This document shows positions 23,772 to 36,155 of a stretch of 64,000 bases of DNA, in pieces (the stretch's first letter is position 1; each line of letters begins with the position of its first letter). Position numbers and translations under genes: made by a program. The stretch is from Hortaea werneckii (Eukaryota > Ascomycota > Dothideomycetes > Mycosphaerellales > Teratosphaeriaceae), in contig JBAOKB010000077.1 of assembly GCA_037044905.1 (NCBI GenBank), positions 248,001-312,000 on the forward strand, read 5' to 3'. The notes under the pieces were generated by a model, which was not told the origin of the DNA, did no database searches, and saw only the letters and a list, made by a program, of their open reading frames with translations.

Positions 23772-25188
23772 TCAGCGCCCGCCAATGGTGTCGAGTACGC
23801 CATCGGACATCTTAGAGACAGGTGGACGCAGAATGCCGAGGTCGAAGAAAGGAGTGTAGTCCTGTAATATACAATTAGCCAAGTTGGATAAGCAAACGCT
23901 TGTCATGCAATCTACCATCCATATCTGCCATTTCCTCACTCTTGGTGTGAGAGACGACGTATCATCGACCAGACACTTGGCAGAAAATGGCGACTCTGCA
24001 ATCAAGCCAACGTCTGATCCCAGTCTGAGCGTGCCGCTCATGAAGATATCACTTCCGTCATCACCGCAGATGAGTATCTCTTCGATGGTGTGTGATCGCA
24101 TTATTACTGTGTCACCGCCGGCTCGCCATTGACATATGCCTTGGAGTTGTGAGCTAGAAGCGTGAACAGCATAAAGGTGTCTAAACGTACTTTCACTCCC
24201 AGACCATACCCTTTTATTAATGATCAACTCGCCATCAGCTGTGAAGACCTTGCTTGCCAGCTTGTAGCTAGCATGCGGACCATGGGAGTCAATGCTTGTG
24301 TAGAAGCGTAAATATCAGCTTCTTGACAGGCTCAGGGACGGGCTGAGATGGCCATGGGAGATCCTCCATCCCAGCGCGAAGCCACTTTCCTCGTCTTGAC
24401 AAGAAGCTCTAGTCGCTTTCGACGGAGATGAGGGGCGTGGAAGGTCAAACACGATGCCATAAGAGCTCCTGGACGGTAGAGTTTACCAGCCACCAAGCGG
24501 CTCAAGCTCAGACTCCACTTTCTCCAAGTGCTTCATCGATGCCAACGGTGGTTCTCGACGTATCATGATCAAACCTATGCATGCGTTTTCCTGGCGCATA
24601 GCTACTGAAGCTTTGGGAAACCAGGTCACCCATTGTTACGGTCATGAAAACGACTGGCGGCTTGTTACGCGATCTCGCTACGGTACGCGAGCTCAGCTGC
24701 CAGTCGCCCAGGTGGCTGCCTGGCTTGACAATCAGACTTCAAGGACGGGCCTCTCCATTTACAACAAAGCAACAAAACGCATGTCAAGGGCGCAAACGTA
24801 TAACGTGGCGGGTCCATTCCAGATGAGATCGGTAACAAGCTGGACTGCCTTTGCCGCCACGTGCTGCTTGCGGGAGACGTGAACCCTTTCCTTTTGGGCG
24901 CCCCGTCCAGAAGCGGCTGTACCAGCTCACGATGCCATAGCCGGCGTTGCGCTTGTCCAATATTCGAGGGCATATCTATGTACTTGGCGAGTCTTGGGGT
25001 TTGAGGCGTTCTACCGCACCCTCATAGATGAAAATAATGACAACGTTCCCAGAAAATCCCAAGGTTTGCAGTGCCTCCATTTTCGCCAGATGAAGAAATG
25101 TTTCGATTGGGAGAAGCATTAATTGCTCCGGAGAAAACTTCTGGTCCAGTACGCAGTTCGAGGCCTGCGAGATAGTATTTCCACCCAT
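23772..25188 (-). pseudogene. Broken multi-exon gene of unknown family
   Basis: Coding-like segments on the minus strand shift between frames and are broken by stops. The best-supported part is the 3' end: frame from about 24460 with YGIVFDLPRP and, past one TGA at about 24320, RFYTSIDSHGPHASYKLA and ELIINKRVWSG. A 51-nt GTACGT...CAAG intron and a 54-nt intron (23862-23915) with a GGCTAAT branch site and TTACAG acceptor follow, then DYTPFFDLGILRPP and a stop at 23772. Further upstream, stretches such as YGIVSWYSRFWTG and VQLVTDLIWNGPATLYVCAL look protein-like. I do not recognise the family. It may be a decayed gene or one damaged by the indel errors seen elsewhere. Confidence 0.4.
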
Positions 25189-25474
25189 GAACAGCCAACA
25201 CGGACATGCATCTCGATCTCATCTCACCAATCGCCTACTCGCGTGGCGTTTGATTGCCTTAAGAACCCCTGCCTAATTGCTTTTTGATGGTTGCACAACA
25301 ATGTAATTGATATTGCAGTGACTTCTGGGCGGCGCTTAACATCGAGAGAGCAAGGTCCAAAGACCATGTGAGTTCGTATGTATGCATTCGCTGATCCCTC
25401 CCTCGTAAACCGCAAAAAGACAAATTGACACACAAGAAGCGGGAAAAGAAAAAAATAAATAAAATTCAACAAAC

Positions 25475-26287
25475 ATGCTCAAATCCGGCTTCATCCTAGT
25501 TCCCCTCTACATGTTCCCTTTCCCCGGGGCCTGGGACCCATTGTTCCACGCCGCCCAAAACCACCCAGAGATCAACTTCCACGCCATCATCAACCCGGAC
25601 AGCGGACCAGGACAAGCCAGCTGTCCCGGGCCCGAGTACTCCGCCGCCCTAGCCAACCTCATCGCCTACCCGAACATCCAGACGCTGGGGTACGTCCATA
25701 CCGCGAACCGATGGGACTGCGGCAGCAACAGCAACGAGATCTGCACCTGTTCGCAACCTTAAGCGCATTACGCGCCAACATCACAAGGTACGCCCGATGG
25801 CCGCGAGCGGGGTGTTCTTCTTCCCTCGGTCAAGGGCGTAAGTCTCCACGTGGACGGCATCTTCATAGACGAAGCACCCGCCGACAGCGCGGGGGGCTGC
25901 TGGGCCTACATGCGCGAAGCGGCCAACCACGCACGCCAGCAGATGTCGCGGGGCGCTAACACCGTCTTCCTCAACACCGGCGTCCGCACGGATGAAGCGT
26001 ACTGGCGGATCGCGGATTACATCAATGTGTTCGAGAACACGGCGGAAGTGTTCGACGCGCACGGTCTCGCGGCGTTTACGGGGACGGGAAGGTATTCCAG
26101 TCGGTCGACTGTGATTATCAATGGATACGAGGGCGGTATGGCGAGCCTGCAGGGCAGTGTCGATGTGCTGTTGAAACGGGGGTACAAGTCCATTGCGGAA
26201 TTGTACATCTCGAACCATAATCAGCTGTACGACCGGTTCCCGGAGTTTTGGGAGGGGTTGGTGGAAGCGGTTGCAGGCTTTGTCTAA
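25475..26287 (+). CDS. Spherulin-4-like protein, frame disrupted internally
   Basis: Member of the spherulation-specific family 4, a TIM-barrel, glycoside-hydrolase-like fold found in fungi and slime moulds. The N-terminus has LVPLYMFPFPGAWDPLF and FHAIINPDSGPG; the C-terminal half has HVDGIFIDEAPAD, FLNTGVRTDEAYW and ISNHNQLYDRFP. The literal frame stops at about 25760 after CSQP and is open again from the same frame further on. About 45-70 bases between are best read in another frame (ALRANITRYARW). This implies a missing base near 25757-25760 and a compensating extra base before about 25830. No signal peptide is evident, unlike many secreted members, so it may be cytosolic. The biochemical activity is not known. 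Confidence 0.75.
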
Positions 26288-26922
26288 AAGTTTGTCAGCC
26301 TCAAGCGACGTGGTGTTCGGATTGGGTGTTCGGGATTCACATTATGGTGGTACATGGATACAACGTGCTTGAAATTTTTTTGCATACGCCTTGGTGGAGG
26401 AGGTTTCAGGAAGCAATGTCGACACCACATTCGTATCATACAATCTCATTCCATTGAAGGGCCGAGTATGAACAAGTAATAATAAGACAGAATTTCCCTC
26501 CCTTAAAAATCGCTGATCTGCCTCCCATGCAAAACTGCACAAGAGGCGATGGCGGTGATCAAGAAGCCCGGCCAGAACGTTAAGAGATGCCTTGGCGGAA
26601 AAGGAAACAATAAAATGGGTTGCGCTTGCCTGATGTGAATAATAGCACACATGGCACGCATTATGCCTTTTGCACACCCGAAAAAGATGTATCGAAAATA
26701 CGCCCCTGTAATCCCCGTTGATCCCCGTAAGCCTAGATGCCGCTTTGGAAAGCCAGAATGTATGTATATGCCGCTCTTTTTTAGCATTCGTGAATTGTGA
26801 TTTATTTGCACTGGGATTGTGATCTTCAAGATCCGGATTTCCCATCTCTCCATAGTCTGAAGTTATCGTTACGCAGGTCATGAACAAAAAGCAGAAGGTG
26901 CCGTGCGCCGCCGTAGGCGTGA
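26288..26922. other. Intergenic between convergent genes
   Basis: 635 bp between the spherulin-4-like gene and the convergent SKG6-like gene. Open frames exist in both directions but none is supported. Confidence 0.5.
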
Positions 26923-28955
26923 CTATGCAGGGCTGATGAGGTTCATCTTGGGCTTCAGCTGAGCAGACATGTCGTCGCGCGTCATCACCACTTCCTTGGG
27001 AATCCTGGAGACGCGGTAGGCGCCCGCGCGCACAGCGTCGCGCTGCATGTGCGAGATGCCTGAGCGTCCGCTGCGGATGCTGCCGTTGTCGCTCGCACCG
27101 TCGCCTCTCTGGCGGGGGAATGTAGGCGGTGCGAAGTCCAAGGAGGTGAAAGTGCCGGACTTGCGCAACAGATGCGGAGACGGAAGAGCAGCAAGATCGT
27201 CGTGTGAGCTTGCAAGCGGGCTGAAGGCTCTGACTGCGGGAGCGTAGGGAAATTCGCCACCAAGCGGGCTCTCCGGTCGGCTGCTATTCTGCCTAGAGCG
27301 GAAGGAAGACGGCGGTGCGAAATCGATCGGCGAGCTAATAACCGAGTCGAAATCACTCAGCTTGTGAGGTGTCGGGAGACCTTGTAACGGCTTCGGTGGC
27401 GGCAACTTCTTCTGGGGCATGGGCGGTGGCGGACCACGACCCCGGAACGGACCTTGGCCGGCAGAGAGAGTTGACATTCGCCTCTGGTGGGGGGCACCAC
27501 CCATCATGCGACGTGCGCCACCTGGTGGCGGGGTCATGGCACGACGTTGTGGGCCTTCAGCGAAAGGCCTGGTCGGCATGAAGAAGCCACCTGTCTCTGG
27601 GTCGTAGATGGCACCCTCCATCAAGGTCGGATCGAATTCCTCTTGGTAGCTCGCTTGTACGGGGTTAGGCCGCGAGTCGTCGAAGTATTCCTTGTAAAAT
27701 GATCTGATTCTGTTTGCACGCATCTCTGGGTTTTCCTCGGGGTGGTCAGGGGGCAGAGGACGAAGACCCATCATGGAGACGCGTTGAGGTGCTGGTTGTG
27801 CGACCTCAAGCTGTTGCAGCGGCTGATCGAGAGACAGGCGGCCAGTGCTGATCATTGCAGGATCTACATCATAAGGCATGTCCTCTGGTTCTTGGACTGT
27901 AGGTATCTGGATCGATGGCACCACGGGTTGGTCAGCAGAGTAACGGCTGCCCTCAGAAGCCATGCTCGTGACGCCAGCTCTTCCGCCCACAGAGGCAGCC
28001 GACTGACGCTCCAAAACAGGTGCCGGAGTCTCAGCAGGAGCAGCGGCAGAAGTAGTCCTTGGTGGAAGTGGCATCGCCTCGATTGGCGGTTCAGGTACGT
28101 GCGGCGATTCTGGAAGAGATTGTTTCCGTTGCGGGATTTGGTGCTCTTGGATATCCGGCAAAGGAGATTCGGAGCCGAGGCTAGTCTTGCGGCTAGAGGG
28201 CATGCTGCGGCCGTTGTTGCTGTGCATTGGTCGAAGAGGTAGCTCCTCCGAAGACTGTGAAGACTGAGGGGACATGGGGTCTGAGCGCATGGGCATGGAA
28301 CGAGACATGCGTTGAGCGTTGCGCAGGAGACCGGACTTCTCCTGGCCGGAGTGGTTCGTAGAAGCCGAGTAGACGGATCCATTGTCGCCCATCCTCTGAC
28401 GACCAGATCCGTCTGTGGAGGAGCGGATCATCGCAACAGGTCTGTAAGGATCGTGCTCATCGCGCATTGACCGCGACATGCTGTGAATTGAAGCCCGGGA
28501 GGTGTCCAAGCCGCCGGGAAGCAAGTACGGGCTACCCATATTCATGGACATGCCCCGCTGTCGCCTTGGGTTCATCGGGTCCTCTCCCAGGTCGGTGACG
28601 GTCATCTCTGGCACTGGCTTGCCTTTCCCGTTCTTTGGCACGTCTGTACCGAAGTCGAGAGATTTATGAGGATCTTTGGAATCTTCGGCGCGTTGACGTC
28701 GGACATATTTGCGGTGAAGGACAATGCAGGCGACTATGCAGCAGACTACTGGGATGCTGGATGGATGGTCAGCATGCATGTAGCAGCGAAAGTGGCATGC
28801 CACAGGACTCCCACTTACACGACACCCAGCACAATCGGCAACGTCTGCGAACTCGCGCCCGTCGGCTTTTCGCACACGGCGCGGTCGTCACCGGAGCCGC
28901 ACGAGCTCTTGTCCAACGAGCCGCTGTCGTCGTCTGATGCAGGTGAGCGTTCCAT
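26923..28955 (-). CDS. Single-pass membrane protein, SKG6/AXL2-like
   Basis: Two exons, 28819-28955 and 26923-28756, give 656 residues; the 62-nt intron starts GTAAGT. A short extracellular N-terminus (about 37 residues) precedes one membrane helix, TLPIVLGVVIPVVCCIVACIV, then a basic stop-transfer HRKYVRRQR and a long disordered Ser/Pro/Arg-rich cytoplasmic tail. HKSLDFG just after the helix, RMMGGAPHQRR, and Pro-rich PPPPMPQKKLPPPK look like conserved peptide motifs and possible SH3 ligands. The architecture resembles the SKG6/AXL2 alpha-helical membrane group linked to polarised growth; function is inference. Upstream in-frame ATGs at 28970 and 28979 could extend it slightly. Confidence 0.65.
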
Positions 28956-30902
28956 GACAGCTCGGGTCATGAGATGCATCGCCTCTTGCCATTCTCCACC
29001 ACCCGGTCGAGGCTCCCTTGTGGGTGTTTGGTGAGGTGGAGCTTGACATGTGAAGGCAGCTTCATGGCTGGGAGGGATCAAGTGGTGCACCGCGTGAAAG
29101 GATTGCTAACTACGACAATGTCTCTCCTGCCGTGCAGCCTGCAGCCTGCAGCCTCGATCCTCTGAGTCCTCGCTGGTCGAGACGGTAACGCTGCGGAGCA
29201 GTAGCAGTCTATAGCCGCGTCGTGTTTCAGGAGGCTGAACGGCTGCTCGGTCTGGGCTCGTCGGGTCAGGGGATGGTTGTTGTGGTGGTGGTGGTGATTA
29301 ATCGCTATAAGGCGTAGGCGGAGGGCATATACAGAGAATGACTGGGGTTAGTTGATTGCAACGAGAGAGGCCAAAGCAAAGAACGAATGCCACACCCGCC
29401 AGACACGATACGAGATGGGTGCGGTGGGAGGTGGAGGGTCGAGACGTAAAGGAGAGGAATGTTAGGGCGCACGGCCCTACGCGCTAGAGTGAAGCCTCCC
29501 GGGTTGGAGAGCACTGCACTGTGCAGTTTATTACGGCCAGCGTCTACCGCCTCGTCTCGCTTGTGGGCATGGTGTCAGCCGGTGTGTCGCCATTGGAATT
29601 GGCTTGTCTTCCCCATTGACACTTCAATCAAATGGGAGTAATTGCATGTGTGCGTTCCAGTCTGTTTCCATGACCATTCCAGCCTACTTCATGGGCATTA
29701 TCTATCAACCATCCACCTTCAATGCCTTTTCGTCCTGCGATTCGGCTAAGCCGCCCCATGCCTCGGTAAGCTTCGGCGCTTGACCTGTTCCGTGCGAGAT
29801 GCAGGAACCCGCTGTCGCCCGCCCGTTGCTGCTTTCCCCCTCCTCCAATCAGCTCGCCTTAGCCCGCTTCTGCTAAGAGCGGCCCCCCATGCACCAAGGT
29901 CAATACTAGGTAATGTTGGATTTGCAACTCCACCTCTCCATCGCCCTAGATTTTGTTGAATACCTGTTCCGTCCACATTGGCCAGATCTGCTCCGCTACG
30001 ATTTGCTCGAGAGGAGAATCCAGACCGTCAGGTTTATCACAGGTTCTGACCTGCACGACTAGAACCACAGTGAAGAAGCCTCACTTTTGGTTGCATTATT
30101 GGTATGCCAAAGCGGAAGTCTTGCTGTATACGTGATGCCTGTGATCCACTCAAAACCTCAGCCGATAACTATTGTCGATGAGGAACTTTATCGCCCGCCC
30201 GTTTCCTGCAATCTCAAGCGACCAAAATTCGAAATGCTTGGAGCTAGCAAGTATTCGGTACTACTGTACTACTGTAATGGCGCAATTGAGAGCCTAGTCC
30301 ATCAAGAAACGGCCGCCACGCGACCTTAATAATTCCTTGCGAATTGCAGTCCTGTCTCGCGTCTCTTGCATCTTATCACGTGCTATGATTCTCCATCTGT
30401 CTCCTAGTGGCTGTGCGACCACGAGGCTCAATCCCCACGACTAACCCTCCTGCACATTGCTGCCTGTAGACATCTCTATCCTGACTTACCTTGGCCTGCT
30501 GTACGAAGATGATCAAACATGTCCCTTTCCAACGAGCGAGAGTAGGGCGTAAATCGCCACTAAGCCCAGGGACTGTGGACTCAGTCAACAATGCTTACCC
30601 GGGGATGATGCTCCCCCGCACCTATACTTACTCTGCTCGGAACAGGCGCGTACAAGAAGTACTGCCGGACAGTCACGTTAATTGACGCCAACCATCAAGC
30701 TTCTCGTGAAATCTCATGCAGAGATACTACCGAATGGCATTCGAAGAACAGACTATCTCAACTTCGCTAACCCTCGATTCTCTCCGAGACTTTTCTACGT
30801 GGCTCGCCTTGACAAGTCTCGCAAAGGAGATGAAATGTGTCCTGACATCCCTCTCCCTTGCCAGTCAAAGACGACATTGATTCCCCTCATAATCGCCGAC
30901 CT
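28956..30902. other. Intergenic, SKG6-like gene to xylanase
   Basis: 1.95 kb with no supported gene. A GTTGTGGTGGTG microsatellite-like run lies near 29279-29297. It contains the SKG6-like promoter and the xylanase 3' end. Confidence 0.5.
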
Positions 30903-31793
30903 CTAGTTGATCGTCATCGACGACGTACCGGTGCTCTCGTAGCCCTCGGTGGCCATGATCTGGTAGTCGTAGCTACCCAGGTTCTAAGAAAGAGAGAGAG
31001 AGAAAAAGGTCAGCTTGCGTTCCTATCGTTCGGCACTGATACTGCTGAAAGTAAAGGTCGATCTATGCATGCTTCATGTACTTACCAAACCGAAGCTGGC
31101 CCAGGCATCAATGTGGTTCTGGAAAGTGATGGTGCCGCTAGTCCTGTGCTCGGTGCGGACGGAAATGTACTGCGGGAACGTAGCAGTGCCCTGGATGGAC
31201 GGGGCGTTGGTGCGGGTCGTCTTGTAGACGTCGTAGGTGCCGCCGTCCGACTGGAAGGAGCCCAGCTTGCTGCCTGCAGAGCCCGGGTTGTAGTTGCCGT
31301 AGGTCTCGACGACGTAGTATTCGACGAGCGGGCCGGTGGTCCAGCCGTAGAGGGCCAGGAGGGAGTTGCCGCCGGCGTTGATCGAGCCGTCGTAGTCGAT
31401 GGTGCTGGATGGGACGAGCGTGTAAGTCGGTGCTGTTTTGTTGTGATGAATGCGAGGGGTCACTCACCGAGCAGAGCCAGTCTGCCAGCCGATGCCAGCT
31501 ACGACATCCTGGTTGGAGGAGGACCACGACAAGTCGTAGTGACCGGAGCTGATGCTCAGCTGGTCTGAGCCGGACTGGACGTAGTTGGAGAAGTAGTATC
31601 CACCTACGCAAGATAAGTCAGCTTCGACGTTTTCTCTTTCGCAGGCGATGTCTGCTAAGATTCTATACTTACCAGCGTTGCCAGTAGTAGACTCAGTGAT
31701 AGTCTGGCTCTGACGCTTGTCAAGGTCAGTTGCCGGCGCAGCCAGCACGCCAGCTAGACCAGTAGCGGCGAGGAAGAGGGACTTGAAAGACAT
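30903..31793 (-). CDS. GH11 endo-1,4-beta-xylanase, secreted
   Basis: Family 11 xylanase that cleaves beta-1,4 bonds in xylan. Four exons: 31673-31793, 31468-31603, 31086-31404 and 30903-30983 (121, 136, 319, 81 nt; sum 657), 218 residues, normal for a single-domain GH11. A signal peptide (LFLAATGLAGVLA) is followed by a KR site typical of Kex2 propeptide cleavage. The nucleophile glutamate is in PLVEYYVVE and the acid/base glutamate in IMATEGYES. YYFSNY, WSSS and YGWT are also diagnostic. Splice sites include GTAAGT, GTGAGT and a CT-rich CTTAG acceptor. No carbohydrate-binding module. The gene is intact and is likely under plant cell-wall-sugar control, by inference. Confidence 0.95.
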
Positions 31794-32629
31794 TGTTGCT
31801 TATAAGGACAGAATTGATGTAGTAGAAGAGAGTGATCTGATGAGTTTGACAAAGAGAGGTCCTTTTACCTGCCGGAAGCATCCCAATGCTATATACGCGT
31901 AGTTTCCCCACCCCATGCTACACTTTCACTACACACGAGCCTTGTATGACATCTTCCCCGGCACAGAGACACCGAAGAATGAGGCCGATAAACCTGGTAT
32001 AGCTATTCAGGCTAAAAGAGGTCATTGTCTCACAGACCCATCAAAGTTTCAGCTGTTGGAGACAACTGCACAAGAGCATCAAGGACCGGTTAAGTGATAC
32101 ACTTTCGAAATTGTCGATCTTACACTGTTCGGAGAAGGTGGTGCGCGAAACATACATGAAGGCCTTGTGTATATCTGAGGAGGTCTGATGCATCTAACTC
32201 AAAACAGGCTGAACATGGAAAGGGACGAGCGGCGCCGCAGACTACTCCGAGTGCATGTCGATGCGTGCGACAGATACAGTCGAGAGATTGGAGGAGAATC
32301 CCTGGTAGTGGAGAAGCAAGCAGGGCAGAATAGCCGAAGATGAAGCAATGATTCTCAAACAAGCTTGCGTCCCAGAAAGCTTCATTCGCCCGGAAGTCTC
32401 CGTCGAAAGCCGGAGATGAGGCCGCTGGATGGCACCGTGGCTTCAGGTATAGTAGAGGAGTGGAAACGTACTTAACTCCGGTACGTCAAATGTGAACGAG
32501 GACAATTCTGGCCAGCCTTTCCAATGGATACGGAACAGAAAGGTGATCAGGATCGGGAACAGCTTTAGCCTGAGGTTAAAGCAAACGCGGTCATGTTGTA
32601 CAGATCTAAAGCTTCGAAGCATTTACAGT
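31794..32629. other. Intergenic, xylanase promoter side
   Basis: 836 bp between two minus-strand genes. It holds the xylanase promoter and the desaturase 3' end. I could not assign regulator sites with confidence. Confidence 0.5.
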
Positions 32630-33842
32630 CTATCCCTTCACAGCAACGGGTTGGACGTGAGCTTTGTTGCCATCGCTCCCGCCAACCAATCTGCCGCCTT
32701 CTTTCCTCTTGACACGACAATGCAGGCCGACTTCCTTGTCTGCTATAAATTGCCAGATCACGCCTGTCCAGCTGTAGTGGCACGGCAGATCTCTGTAGAA
32801 TTCATTCGCGATCTCGTTAAGCTTCCACAGCCTCGTCCATGGAATCGCTGGGAAATCGTGATGCTCGTTGTGTAGGCCCACATTGTAGGTCAAGAGGTTG
32901 AGCGCACCATAGTAGCTGTAAGTCTCCATAGGTGCGGGCGCGTTGTTGACTTCTTCGGGCGTCTGGGAAGGGTCGGAAGACTTGTTGCCCTGTCCGAAAA
33001 CGTAATGCTCGGCGATGAAGTGACCGGCGACTGGATGGAGAGAACCGGCAAGGAAGGAAGAGAGAACGAAATAGCCCACAGCCTTGCCACCGATCAATTG
33101 CACTATGGCATAGTCAAAGGCGAGCTGGACTACCACGTTCAAGGCGTGGATCCAGGTCAACGGTAGCTGGAAGACCATCATCGGTCTTAAGGCATAGAAC
33201 AGGATCTGGAATGTGCAGAAGAACGCCTTGCCACCGACGCTATCGAGGAACCAGGCCTCAAAGGCTGTGGGAAGGTCTGTGTCCAACCCGTCAACTCCCA
33301 AGCTCTTATGGTGTGTCAGATGGTATGGGCGGAACGAGGCGCTGTACGGGATGCCAATGGGCAAATTCGCTACGATGGCCAGCAGCCTGTTGCCCAAGGG
33401 AGATCTGACGGCCAAGTTGTGGGAGATTTCGTGGATCGCAAGGAAAAGGTTCTGATTCGCTGTCGCTCCGACCACGTATCCGGTCAAGAGGAAAGGCCAT
33501 GATAGAAATGGGGTGTCTCGGAGGGCGTATGCGCATAATATCTGGAGCGAGACGACTGCTAGGACGAGCGGGATTGTCAAGGGCTCTGGGCCGCAAAGCT
33601 TGAGGACCTGTAGACATCAGCAAGAGGTCATTCTGTGTTATTCATCAACAATGTAGTACCTCTGGGTGCGCCTTGATGATTGCTTGCCGTCTCGTCTTGT
33701 GCGGCTCTTCGGTGTAAGTCCAGAAGAAGCGATCGTACTCGTCGGTCTCTTGCCTAGCCGTAAGAGTCTCCGGCTGAGCGGTTTTGGTTGTTGACCCTCT
33801 CTGGGCGAGAGTGGCCGTCGTAGTAGCGGCGGACGAAGACAT
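32630..33842 (-). CDS. des1: Sphingolipid delta-4 desaturase (DES1)
   Basis: ER membrane di-iron desaturase introducing the delta-4 double bond of dihydroceramide, on the glucosylceramide branch in fungi. Exons 33660-33842 and 32630-33607, 386 residues; the 52-nt intron starts GTACTA and ends CTACAG. The N-terminal lipid desaturase motif is DRFFWTYTEEPHKTRRQ. Three histidine clusters are present: HEISHN, HLTHHK and NEHHDFP. Several hydrophobic segments lie between them. The C-terminus after DKEVGLHCRVKRK is short and basic. The frame is intact. Assignment as delta-4 rather than another desaturase rests on the N-terminal motif and the His-box spacing, both seen in the sequence. Confidence 0.93.
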
Positions 33843-34701
33843 CTTAACTTAATTATCGGGAGGAAATGTCTTGAGGCGTGCAGAGGAATCTTTCAGTTCA
33901 ATGTTTCCCGTGGCTCCTGCAATGCGAGTCGGTAGGAGCCGAGAGCCCCGCTGGACCCTGAGGCGTCGATGCAAGGGACAGGGAGGGCGACGGACCCACC
34001 TGATGCTTCGAGAACATTGCTGGTCTATCTCTCTGCTCGCCCAACAGCCTTTCAAACGTCCACGTCCACGTCCACGTCCGAATCCACGAAGCATTCATTG
34101 GAGACCTTGGAGATCACTTGGAAGCGTTGAATATGATACGCAATGTGTAGTTGTTCATTCAGTTCAGGTCCAACCAATTGCTGCAGTGACGCAAGTGATA
34201 GACTTCGCGTTGCACAGCTCTTGCGACAACTGCAACATGTTGCCTTCTCACCAGACACCACCGGGACAATCGTGAAGATCTTTCGGATGCAGACTCAACA
34301 GGCGGATACACTCGTACATACAATCTTCTACTTGAATTTCATGCGCTGGCTGTCCCAGCTGCAGCATATTTCATCGCCAAGCAGAGAAGGGATACTCTTG
34401 TGCAGTCTACTACAAGATAAAAAGGCGCTTGCCCATTCAGCGCGCTAATCAGTTATTCTACATACAACTCACATATCGTCCCGTCATCAACTCCGCGAAC
34501 GCCACGCAGATGCCAATTACCACTGTTGACCGTTCAATCAAGGCGCTGGCTAATAGAGCCTGCTCGCACTCCGCAGCGTCATTGCAACTTCCAATGTGCT
34601 AAGCTTTAGATGAAGATTCCATATTTGGGGCGCAAGGAGAAATTCTGCAGCCTGCTTTGCTTAACGGCAGGTAGAAAGGGTGGAAGATATGTCCACTAGA
34701 G
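33843..34701. other. Intergenic, DES1 to MNN9
   Basis: 859 bp between two minus-strand genes, with a four-copy hexamer repeat listed separately. No gene is supported. Confidence 0.5.
34056..34079 (+). repeat. (ACGTCC)4 hexamer microsatellite
   Basis: Four perfect ACGTCC units lie about 210 bp upstream of the DES1 start. The unit contains ACGT, the core of some bZIP sites; whether that matters is unknown. Confidence 0.8.
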
Positions 34702-36155
34702 TTATGCGTTTCCAGGCTTCTCGTCTGTGTCGATGTGCCATACCACGTAGTTCGGAAGCCCGAACACGCCGTAGCCGGCGCGTTTGGCCATCTTGGCAAA
34801 GCCTTCTGTCTCGGCTTGGTTCTCGAAGGCGTAGCAAGGGAAATTGATACCTGCAGGTACCGAGTTAGTTTCCGACACACTCAAAGTAATGTAATTGGAG
34901 ACTTCGCGTCATGCGTACCTGCTCTGTGGACATCGGCTTTCACCAGAATGTTCACGCCACCGATGCCATCCAGGGGGATCTCTACGTCTTTGTTATCTCG
35001 CCAATCACCCATACGGGCCATGTATGTTCGATCGGTCTTGTATTCCTTGTAACCTGCATCCGCAGTCAGCAGAAGTTCCAGCAAAGTAAAATGCCGCAGT
35101 GGACGGTCTTCCTCACCTTCAGCGAGCACAACATCTCGATCGAGCGAGTTTGACAGCTTCCTGCCAGTTTCTGACTCTTGCCAGGAGTTGTAATCGAAGC
35201 GTCCTTCGATGTCACGGCCATCTTCATAGCGATGGAACCAGATATCTGTTTCTCGTTAGATACGTGCATCCCTTTTCTAGCTCGGTAACAACTTACTCGG
35301 CACGAGAATGTCTCTGTCATGCGCAACAAAGTCCTCGATGATCTTGCTTGGGCTGTCCTTGATGTCCACATCCCTCCAGTACACCCAGCTGTGCTCCGGC
35401 TTCATCGCTGCCGACAGCAAGAAATTCCTCGCCCTTCCCATGGCCTTTCTCCTTGGACCCTGGGCCGCAAAGCCATGTCGATCCTCCACATCCTGGCTTA
35501 ACGTCACGCCAAAGTCCTTCTCGACAATCATGACACTGTTGAAAGGGATGTTGTCCGTCCTGCTCTGTATCCGCTCCAACTCCATCGCCAGCACGGCCAG
35601 CGTGTCGTCCGTGCTGTCACCAACTAAGAAAGCCAAATCTATTAATCTGTGGGGGTATGTAAGCTGCGAAAGAAGGTCAAAATGCTGCTCTATGTACGGC
35701 GCAGCATTTCGTAAAGGGGTGAGGATCAGGACGCGCTCCTCGTTGGCAAGCGCTTTCGGGGTGGAGCGGACGGGGTTCAGATCGACATGCTGTATGCTGG
35801 AGCTGTTGATCTCGATGGGGGTGTGGTGGTTGAACAGGACAGGAGTCTGGAGATGGCCTGCCCACTGCGCCTGCTCATTCGCGCTCATCTCCATGGGTGA
35901 CTTGGCTGGGCCAAAGCAGTAGAATCTAGAGCGTCCCTCCGCGTCAGTGACTGCGGTGTGCTCACGCGAATGGCTCCCTTACCTCTGCATTTCGCCCGCG
36001 GTCCCGCTCAGCCCATTCCATACCAGGACGATAGTGCCCACTACTGCGACCAGCAGCAGGAAGCGAGTCCGGGTGATGAAGTTCCATATGGCTCGTGACG
36101 GTGGTAGCCGTGCTCGCGCGGCCTTCCAGTTGACCCCGCCCTTGGGTAGGAGCAT
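34702..36155 (-). CDS. mnn9: MNN9-like mannosyltransferase (GT62/Anp1 family)
   Basis: Golgi alpha-mannosyltransferase of the M-Pol complex that starts the mannan outer chain of N-glycans. Five exons: 35983-36155, 35297-35925, 35117-35245, 34919-35053 and 34702-34850 (sum 1215 nt), 404 residues. The N-terminus MLLPKGGVNWKAARARLPP and the membrane helix at residues 32-46 give a type II topology. The lumenal part has VLILTPLRNAAPY, DLAFLVGDSTDDTLA, the DXD motif in YWRDVDI, and YNSWQES. The donors are GTAAG-, GTGAGG- or GTACGC-like with good acceptors. MLLPKGGV and FYCFGPAKSPMEM match Mnn9 rather than Van1 or Anp1, from memory. No frame break. Confidence 0.88.

Noticed and set aside
30858..31568. 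Plus-strand frame of 236 codons
   Set aside because: Antisense to the xylanase, whose four exons and catalytic residues are convincing.
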